Positions 47,844-52,854 of a DNA stretch of 52,854 nucleotides are shown in pieces (positions within the stretch are counted from its first letter, which is position 1; the number at the start of each line of letters is the position of its first letter). The stretch comes from Nocardiaceae bacterium (GTDB lineage Bacteria; Actinomycetota; Actinomycetes; Mycobacteriales; Mycobacteriaceae), in assembly GCA_021372355.1 (NCBI GenBank), contig JAJFUQ010000038.1:1-52854 (forward strand), given 5' to 3'. The position numbers and the translations under genes are program-made. The notes under the pieces are model-generated. The model saw nothing but the letters and a program-made list of their open reading frames with translations, searched no databases and had not been told where the DNA came from.

Positions 47844-48803
47844 TTATCCGAGCAGTAGCCGGTTCAGCTCGATGAGCCAGGGGATCGCGACCGCGAGAGT
47901 CGGGACGACCAGGATCGCGGCCGACGCGAAGTAAGCCGCGGCCGATACCCGCGGGTCGGGTGACAGTGCGGCACCGGCGCCGGACGAATGAAGACGGCGA
48001 ATGCGCAGCAGCGTCGATCGACCGCCCGCGGCGAGCGCACCGGCGGGAACTGCGCCGCCGGCGCAGGCGACGAGGGCGCGGGCCAACGGGCCGCGACCGG
48101 CGTGCTTGACGGCGTTGTCGTCGGCGAGAAGTTCGACGAGCAGTTGGACCGACTGCAGCGCTGCTTTGCTGCGGACGACGCGGGGGAACGCGCGGTGCAT
48201 CGCGACGAACGCCTCGAGCAGAATGTCATGACGTTCGCGCAGGTGGCAGCGTTCGTGGTGGACGATCGCGCTGACCGCGTTCTCGTCGAGGGCCGAGAGC
48301 GTGCCCTGGCTCAGCACCACGCGCGGCCGGCTACCCGGCAGGCAGTAGGCGAGCGGTTGATCGGTCGCCAGGACGCGGATGTTCTGGTGCCGATGTTCCG
48401 AGGACTCTTCACAGTCCAGCAGGTCGACGATCATGCGATGGCGGTCTCGACGCTGCCGGGTGCGAATCGCGACGCTCACCACGGAGAACATCAAGCGGGC
48501 GCCGATAAGCAGCGTGAGAGCGAAGACGAGAACCAGCGCAACCCATAGCGGCCAGCCCAAGGTGATCATTGCATCGGCGGGCGTTGCGGTCGGCCGGCCG
48601 TCGGGGCCGGGCACGAACAACATCGAGGCGATTGCCAGTCCGGCGCCGAATGCGGAGAGTATCGCGGCGAGTGCCGTGGACTGCCAGAGGAAGATCGCGG
48701 CGCGGGGTGCGCGCAGGGGCCACTGCGACCGGCTAAGCCAAGCCGGAAAGGGCAGTGCGAAGAACACTGCCAAGGCGGTCAGGACGACTGCGGTGTGGTC
48801 CAT
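47844..48803 (-). CDS. M56/BlaR1-like membrane metalloprotease
   Basis: A 319-residue membrane protein with three or four transmembrane helices and the zinc HExxH motif H183-E184-R-C-H187 (VHHERCHLRERHD) facing the cytoplasm. M56 members such as BlaR1/MecR1 sense a signal and cleave the BlaI-type repressor; this one lacks a penicillin-binding sensor domain, as does Rv1845c, so the signal is unknown. It is 56 bases after blaI on the same strand, an operon conserved in Mycobacteriales. Confidence 0.9.
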   Translation of the reverse strand: MDHTAVVLTALAVFFALPFPAWLSRSQWPLRAPRAAIFLWQSTALAAILSAFGAGLAIASMLFVPGPDGRPTATPADAMITLGWPLWVALVLVFALTLLIGARLMFSVVSVAIRTRQRRDRHRMIVDLLDCEESSEHRHQNIRVLATDQPLAYCLPGSRPRVVLSQGTLSALDENAVSAIVHHERCHLRERHDILLEAFVAMHRAFPRVVRSKAALQSVQLLVELLADDNAVKHAGRGPLARALVACAGGAVPAGALAAGGRSTLLRIRRLHSSGAGAALSPDPRVSAAAYFASAAILVVPTLAVAIPWLIELNRLLLG

Positions 48804-48859
48804 GGGTCGATCTTTGCACGGAGGTGGTCAACTCGACGAGTTTCGCACGTGGATGGGGA

Positions 48860-49243
48860 CTATCGACCGGCTTGCTTCTCAGCCTTCTCGAGGTCTGCCA
48901 GGGCTTGCCGGAGGACTTCGGCTTCGTCCGCGCCAACCTGGCCGACGAAGTGCACCAACGCGGCCATTCGGCCAGTCTCAGACGCCTCGTCAAGCGCATC
49001 GACCATCAGCCCGGCGACGAGTTCGTTCCGCGAGTGGACCGGCGCATAGCGGTGCGCCCGGTCGTCGCGACGTTGGACAACGAGATCTTTCTTGGCCAGG
49101 CGCTGCAGGACCGTCATGACGGTGGTGTACGCGAGATCTCGCGATTCACACAGCGCCTCATGCACCTGGCGAACGGTCAGCGGCTCGTCAGCAGACCACA
49201 ACTGGTCCATGACGGCTTTCTCCAGATCACCTAAACGCCCCAC
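48860..49243 (-). CDS. blaI: BlaI/MecI family transcriptional repressor
   Basis: A 127-residue winged-helix repressor: MGRLGDLEKAVMDQLWSADEPLTVRQVHEAL, AYTTVMTVLQRLAKKDLV and a C-terminal dimerisation helix. In M. tuberculosis BlaI (Rv1846c) represses blaC, ATP synthase genes and others, and is inactivated when beta-lactams trigger the M56 protease. Start GTG at 49243; no Shine-Dalgarno, but TACACT lies 7 bases upstream, so a leaderless message is likely. A GTAGTA half-site near 49278-49283 (minus strand) resembles part of the known BlaI operator. Confidence 0.9.
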   Translation of the reverse strand: MGRLGDLEKAVMDQLWSADEPLTVRQVHEALCESRDLAYTTVMTVLQRLAKKDLVVQRRDDRAHRYAPVHSRNELVAGLMVDALDEASETGRMAALVHFVGQVGADEAEVLRQALADLEKAEKQAGR

Positions 49244-49343
49244 ATGGCCAAGTGTACGGAGGACTGGGCGGTCTGCCTACTACGCAGGGTCGTGACACGT
49301 GTGCGATTTTTCATACATCTTTGTTGCGAAAATACCTTGCCAG

Positions 49344-49362
49344 TTAGGGCAGCCTTGCCTAT
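49344..49362. promoter_or_regulatory. Candidate IdeR/DtxR iron box
   Basis: TTAGGGCAGCCTTGCCTAT matches the TTAGG-NN-AG-N-CT-NN-CCTAA palindrome used by IdeR/DtxR at all fixed positions except the last A. It lies about 100 bases upstream of the blaI start (minus strand) and 165 bases upstream of the thioesterase start, so either could be iron-regulated. Neither is a classical siderophore gene. Confidence 0.6.
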
Positions 49363-49373
49363 TGTTGTTGGTG

Positions 49374-49523
49374 TCAGAGCTTGGACCGCGCCGGAGTGCT
49401 GAGGGCTGCAGCAATCTCCCGGTCCTTCCAGCGGCGGGTCGCACAGAACCAGGGCGTGCGGCCCGCCGCGACTTCTTTGTCGAAGGCCTTCTCGGGCTGC
49501 CAGGTGCATCTGCCAAGATCCAA
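49374..49523 (-). CDS. Possible small protein, 49 residues
   Basis: An open frame with TTG start (49523) and GC-rich third codon positions, encoding MDLGRCTWQPEKAFDKEVAAGR and ending in TRRWKDREIAAALSTPARSKL. It overlaps the thioesterase promoter on the opposite strand. The start is weak and no Shine-Dalgarno is seen; it may be a small gene, a gene remnant or chance. Confidence 0.25.
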   Translation of the reverse strand: MDLGRCTWQPEKAFDKEVAAGRTPWFCATRRWKDREIAAALSTPARSKL

Positions 49524-49526
49524 AAC

Positions 49527-49994
49527 ATGACCGCTTCAGACGACGACCGCCGCCCGCGCACCGATGACGAGATCGCCCGGCTCAACGAGTTCGTGGGGCA
49601 ATCCTTCGACGGAGTCATCAAGCTGCGCTACACGGCGCTCGCTCTCGACAGCGTGAAAGCCGAACTCGACATCACGCCGCAGATCCATCAGCCGTTCGGA
49701 CTCGTCCACGGGGGTGTGTACTGCGCGGTCGCCGAGTCGATGGCGAGCGTGGCAGCGGGGAACTGGTTTCGCGCCCAGCCGTATGGCAAGGGCGGCCTGT
49801 GCGTCGGCGTCAACAACAACACCGACTTCTTCCAGTCGGCGCGGGAGGGCACCCTCTATGCAGAGGGGCGCCCGCTCCATCGGGGCCGTTTGCAGCAGCT
49901 GTGGGAGGTCCTGATGACCAACGCAGACGGTCGTCTCATGGCGAAGGGGCAGGTCCGCATTCAGAACCTGCCCCCTCGACCGAAATCCGACTAG
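49527..49994 (+). CDS. PaaI-like hotdog thioesterase (Rv1847 type)
   Basis: A 155-residue hotdog-fold protein with the HGG motif in FGLVHGGVYCAVAESMASVA, followed by GVNNNTDFFQSAREGTLYAEGRPLHRG. PaaI-type thioesterases cleave CoA thioesters of aromatic or fatty acids. ATG at 49527 is used; the frame is open far upstream without supporting matches. The candidate iron box lies upstream. It converges with ndh with a 4-base gap. Confidence 0.88.
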   Translation: MTASDDDRRPRTDDEIARLNEFVGQSFDGVIKLRYTALALDSVKAELDITPQIHQPFGLVHGGVYCAVAESMASVAAGNWFRAQPYGKGGLCVGVNNNTDFFQSAREGTLYAEGRPLHRGRLQQLWEVLMTNADGRLMAKGQVRIQNLPPRPKSD

Positions 49995-49998
49995 CGCG

Positions 49999-51453
49999 TC
50001 AGCTGACCGGGTCCGGCTTGGTGGCCGGTGCGCCGTTGGCGTTCTGGATCGATCCAGACGCCATCGGCAGTTCCGGCGCCTTCTCGACCGTCGCGAGCGT
50101 CTCCATCGCGAGACGTCCGTAGACGAACCGCTCGGTGATGGCGAGCTGACCGCGACCCGACCCGATGAACGTGATGAACCACGACATCGTCGTCGTCATC
50201 GCCGTGAAGAAGGACTTCGTCGGCATCACCAGATAGAACAGGTGCAGCCCGAGCCACGCCAACCACGCGATGAAGCCGCCGAACTCGAGCTTCCGGCCAC
50301 CCGGGAGCGGCACTGCGCATACGGCGCTGAAGCGCGAGACCGTGGCCATCGAGCCCTTGTCCCAGTAGCTGAACGGCTTGCGGTTGGTGGGATCGTCCTT
50401 GCCCTCGAGCGAGGCCTTGATGCGCTTGGCCGCGTACTTCGCACCCTGGATCGCACCCTGGGCCATACCCGGGACGTTCGGCACCGACATCATGTCGCCG
50501 ACGACGAACACGTACGGGTAACCCTTGATGCTGAGGTCGGGCTCCACGACGACGCGTCCGGCGCGGTCGACCACGGTGCCGTCGGACTGGTCGGCGAGCA
50601 TCTTGCCGAGCGGGCTCGCCGAAACACCGGCGGACCAGACCTTGACAGCCGCCGGGATGCGACGCGTCTCGCCGGTCTTCATGTCCTTGATCTCGATGCC
50701 GTTGTAGTCGACATTCGTGACCATGGCACCGAGCTGGATCTCGACGCCCATGTTCTGCAGGCGACGCTGTGCCTTGAGACCGAGGTTCTCACCCATCGGC
50801 GGCAGGACTGCGTTCGCGGCGTCGAGCAGGATCACTCGGCAGTCGCGGGAGTCGATGTTCCGGAACGTGCCCTTGAGCGTGCGGTCGGCGATCTCCGCAA
50901 TCTGACCCGCGACCTCGACACCGGTCGGGCCGGCACCGACGACGACGAACGTCATGCGGCGCGCGCGCTCCTCGAGGTCGGTGGTGACCTCGGCAGCTTC
51001 GAAGGCACCGAGGATGCGGCCACGGAGTTCGAGCGCGTCGTCGATCGTCTTCATGCCGGGCGCGAATCGCGAGAACTCGTCGCGGCCGAAGTACGAGCTC
51101 GAGGCTCCCGCGGCGACGATCAGGCTGTCGAACGGCGTGACTGTGTCCCAGTCAACGAGGTGCGACGTGACGGTCTTGTTCTTCAGGTCGATGTTGGTGA
51201 CATTGCCCAACAGGACCTTGCAGTTCTTGACCTTCTCCAAGATGATCCGGGTCGCCGGCGCGATCTCACCCTCGGACAACACTCCAGTCGCCACTTGGTA
51301 CAGCAGCGGCTGGAAGAGGTGGTGGGTGGTCTTTGCAATCAGGGTGACCTCAACGTCGGCCTTCTTGAGGGCCTTCGCCGCGGACAGGCCGCCGAACCCC
51401 GAGCCGATGATGACTACGCGGTGACGGCGTATCGCGGCTGGTTCGATGGTCAT
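49999..51453 (-). CDS. ndh: Type II NADH dehydrogenase (NDH-2)
   Basis: A 484-residue membrane-associated flavoprotein that passes electrons from NADH to menaquinone without proton pumping. FAD motif VVIIGSGFGGLSAAKAL near residue 13, NADH motif VVVGAGPTGVEVAG around 170, the quinone-site segment GMAQGAIQGAKYAAK and a hydrophobic C-terminal anchor (FIAWLAWLGLHLFYLVM). ATG at 51453 has GGAGG 8 bases upstream. It corresponds to Rv1854c; NDH-2 is the main NADH oxidase in many Mycobacteriales. Confidence 0.96.
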   Translation of the reverse strand: MTIEPAAIRRHRVVIIGSGFGGLSAAKALKKADVEVTLIAKTTHHLFQPLLYQVATGVLSEGEIAPATRIILEKVKNCKVLLGNVTNIDLKNKTVTSHLVDWDTVTPFDSLIVAAGASSSYFGRDEFSRFAPGMKTIDDALELRGRILGAFEAAEVTTDLEERARRMTFVVVGAGPTGVEVAGQIAEIADRTLKGTFRNIDSRDCRVILLDAANAVLPPMGENLGLKAQRRLQNMGVEIQLGAMVTNVDYNGIEIKDMKTGETRRIPAAVKVWSAGVSASPLGKMLADQSDGTVVDRAGRVVVEPDLSIKGYPYVFVVGDMMSVPNVPGMAQGAIQGAKYAAKRIKASLEGKDDPTNRKPFSYWDKGSMATVSRFSAVCAVPLPGGRKLEFGGFIAWLAWLGLHLFYLVMPTKSFFTAMTTTMSWFITFIGSGRGQLAITERFVYGRLAMETLATVEKAPELPMASGSIQNANGAPATKPDPVS

Positions 51454-51829
51454 TCGTTGTACCTCCATGACATGCAACGTTGGGCAGCACTGGGCTACCG
51501 GTGCGTACCGACAGCTAAACCGTAGTCGTAGTCGTCGGCGGCGTCTGTGCAACGTCCACATTTCCGCTGTTCGGCGGGTACGACCTCGATGTCGCCATCT
51601 CTGCACGTCGCCGGGGGGCGACGACCTCTTTGTATACCCGCCAGGGGACGAAAACGCGCCTCTGAGACGAGCGTCACGGTTTTACCAAACGGCCGCTGGA
51701 GACCCCCTGAAAAACCCCTGCTAGATCATACTTTTTGCGAATCGCGATTTGTTCTGAAGAACGGTTTTGTTTACCGAAAATCAAGCTGGGTATTAGGGCG
51801 AAATATACTTAAGTATTAGAGTCATTCCC
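51454..51829. other. Intergenic region upstream of ndh and the M23 peptidase gene
   Basis: 376 bases; the right 120 are AT-rich. It contains the divergent promoters, a perfect 12-bp palindrome ATACTTAAGTAT (51805-51816) 14 bases before the M23 ATG, and an inverted repeat GAATCGCGATTT (near 51740-51751). No gene supported. Confidence 0.5.
51805..51816. promoter_or_regulatory. Palindromic operator candidate upstream of M23 peptidase
   Basis: Perfect 12-bp palindrome ATACTTAAGTAT in AT-rich DNA, 13-24 bases before the start codon at 51830. The position would block transcription or ribosome loading. No regulator is known for it. Confidence 0.45.
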
Positions 51830-52486
51830 ATGCTCGTGATTGATTCGTTATCGACTGCCAAAAACAAAGGTGGCCGTGGACGCACCGAATCCGGCAAGCC
51901 GTTCCTGGCCCGGTCGCAGCGTCGCGCCGCAGCTCGTGTTGCAGCAGTGTCCATGGCAACAGCTGCCGTGTTCGCTCCGCCGACCGCCGATGCGTCGCCG
52001 CTGTTCGCCAATGCGCACTTCCAGGGCAAGGCCACTGTCACCCGTTTCGTGCCCCCCGTCGCAGCGCCCGTGCTGCCGCCGCCGCCGAAGTACTTCGAGC
52101 CGACCCACGGCATCCTGACCTCGCTGTTTGCTGAGCGCTGGGGAACGTTCCACTACGGAATCGACCTGGCTGCTCCGATTGGCACCCCGATCGTCGCGGT
52201 CACCGACGGCGAGATCATCCAGGCCGGTCCGGCCGAGGGCTTCGGCCAGTGGGTCCGGATGCGCCAGGACGACGGCACGATTGCCGTGTTCGGGCACGTC
52301 AGCGCCTTCTATGTGACCGAGGGCCAGAAGGTCAAGGCCGGCGAGGTCATCGCCGCTGTCGGTAACGAGGGTCAGTCGACCGGCCCACACCTCCACTACG
52401 AGGTGTGGCTGCCGGATGGCACGAAGATCGACCCGTTGCCGTGGCTCATCGCGCACGGCATCGACTGTGGCCCGTTTGCCGGGTAA
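51830..52486 (+). CDS. Secreted M23 (LytM/NlpD-like) peptidoglycan endopeptidase
   Basis: A 218-residue protein. After a 30-residue basic N-terminus comes a hydrophobic signal or anchor segment (about 36-50) ending near Ala-Asp-Ala (53-55), then a Pro-rich spacer and the M23 domain from about 93. Zinc and catalytic residues: H108-x3-D112 (HYGID), H156 (FGHVS), H187 and H189 (PHLHYEV), all present, so the enzyme should be active in cutting peptidoglycan cross-links. No clear Shine-Dalgarno. A strong terminator follows. Confidence 0.92.
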   Translation: MLVIDSLSTAKNKGGRGRTESGKPFLARSQRRAAARVAAVSMATAAVFAPPTADASPLFANAHFQGKATVTRFVPPVAAPVLPPPPKYFEPTHGILTSLFAERWGTFHYGIDLAAPIGTPIVAVTDGEIIQAGPAEGFGQWVRMRQDDGTIAVFGHVSAFYVTEGQKVKAGEVIAAVGNEGQSTGPHLHYEVWLPDGTKIDPLPWLIAHGIDCGPFAG

Positions 52487-52499
52487 GACGTCGCGAATT

Positions 52500-52537
52500 G
52501 CGGTGGTTCTGCAGAAATGCAGAGCCACCGCTTTTTT
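52500..52537 (+). terminator. Intrinsic terminator after the M23 peptidase gene
   Basis: 14-bp stem GCGGTGGTTCTGCA (52500-52513) with TGCAGAGCCACCGC (52518-52531), one G-U pair, GAAA loop, followed by TTTTTT. A textbook terminator, 14 bases after the stop codon. Confidence 0.93.
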
Positions 52538-52757
52538 GTGGCCTGGGTTACACAGCGGAGTCTGGGTAGAACGGACAATGCGCCCGACTATCTCGATCGT
52601 GTAACAGTAGCCTGGGCCACGCAAAGGAAGAATGGGTGACCGCCGTCACACCACAAATTCCGCCGACATATTTGTCTCCGACGACATAACGCAATTATCA
52701 GAATTCGGATAAACGACACGCGCTTATCGGTGAAGTGTGACGCAGCGAACGCTCGGG

Positions 52758-52853
52758 TCAGCGGGTGATGACGGCGAAGCGGGAACCGGCGGGCCAGCGT
52801 TGGTGGCTGTCGAGGTTCGCGATGAGGTCGCCAGAGCGCACCTCCGGGTCCGA
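52758..52853 (-). CDS. 3' end of an unidentified gene, cut by the window edge
   Basis: On the minus strand the last bases read, in one open frame with GC-rich third positions, S-D-P-E-V-R-S-G-D-L-I-A-N-L-D-S-H-Q-R-W, then PAGSRFAVITR and a TGA stop. The 31 residues look like a real C-terminus, but the family cannot be named. The start lies outside the window. Between this stop and the M23 terminator (52538-52757) nothing is supported. Confidence 0.55.
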   Translation of the reverse strand, partial: SDPEVRSGDLIANLDSHQRWPAGSRFAVITR

Positions 52854-52854
52854 T

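Larger units (their letters stand above)
49244..49526. other. Divergent intergenic region between blaI and the thioesterase gene
   Basis: About 280 bases holding a candidate IdeR/DtxR iron box (49344-49362), a possible BlaI half-site near blaI, an AT-rich patch (about 49307-49340) and a short antisense open frame at 49374-49523. Confidence 0.5.

Noticed and set aside
52632..52712. Short ORFs after the M23 terminator (for example MTAVTPQIPPTYLSPTT from GTG at 52636)
   Set aside because: AGGAAG is well placed for the GTG, but the frame stops after 17 codons; the 26-codon ATG frame has a spacing of 1 base and poor codon use. Nothing else supports a gene.

Overview
The window is high-GC actinobacterial DNA. 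It almost certainly comes from the mycolic-acid-containing order Mycobacteriales (a Gordonia, Rhodococcus, Tsukamurella or Williamsia-like genome rather than Mycobacterium proper; the genus cannot be fixed by eye). The main reason is gene order. The segment from about 27.1 to 51.5 kb follows the order I remember for Mycobacterium tuberculosis Rv1822 to Rv1854c: pgsA2, gcvH, garA, MerR regulator, bifunctional nuclease, second MerR regulator, gcvP, glcB, two CBS membrane proteins, guaB1, M56 peptidase, blaI, thioesterase and ndh. An LprG/P55 pair, a MenJ-like reductase and an Rv0101-like NRPS point the same way.

Layout. 1-939 is the C-terminal end of a CYP102-type self-sufficient P450, cut by the window edge. 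941-5954 holds an ABC-F ATPase, a tandem pair of small secreted paralogues with duplicated promoter and terminator, and an ABC exporter. 6.2-9.0 kb holds a proline-rich membrane protein and a ROK-family sugar kinase flanked by two paralogous small membrane proteins. 8.9-12.95 kb holds the P55 and LprG lipid-export pair, divergent from an acyl-CoA ligase. 13.0-17.4 kb holds two overlapping beta-helix lipoprotein genes, a PNPOx-like protein and an alpha/beta hydrolase. 17.4-24.9 kb is one 2502-residue NRPS with order C-A-T-C-A-T-R. 25.3-27.8 kb holds a DUF2231 protein, a MenJ-like reductase and PgsA2.

The right half is conserved central metabolism and its regulation. GcvH and GcvP belong to glycine cleavage, and a tandem glycine riboswitch precedes gcvP. 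GarA (FHA) links Ser/Thr kinases to the TCA cycle and glutamate. Two MerR regulators of the cell-division-associated type flank a DUF151 nuclease. Malate synthase G, GuaB1 (GMP reductase type), type II NADH dehydrogenase and an M56/BlaI sensor pair follow. Between them are accessory genes: a lipase-maturation-factor-like protein, an SRPBCC protein with an enoyl-CoA hydratase, a domain-duplicated unknown, a broken hydrolase gene and a TPR-fused soluble Ser/Thr kinase.

Points most worth following are: the stand-alone Rv0101-like NRPS with no isonitrile-lipopeptide partners in view; the tandem beta-helix lipoproteins; GarA with Gln where PknG's threonine normally lies; the secreted-protein duplication with strictly spaced promoter copies; an IdeR/DtxR-like iron box between blaI and the thioesterase gene; an orphan 102-residue protein with a Cys-rich tail; and an out-of-frame deletion in a hydrolase gene. 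I saw no tRNA, rRNA, insertion sequence or CRISPR array.
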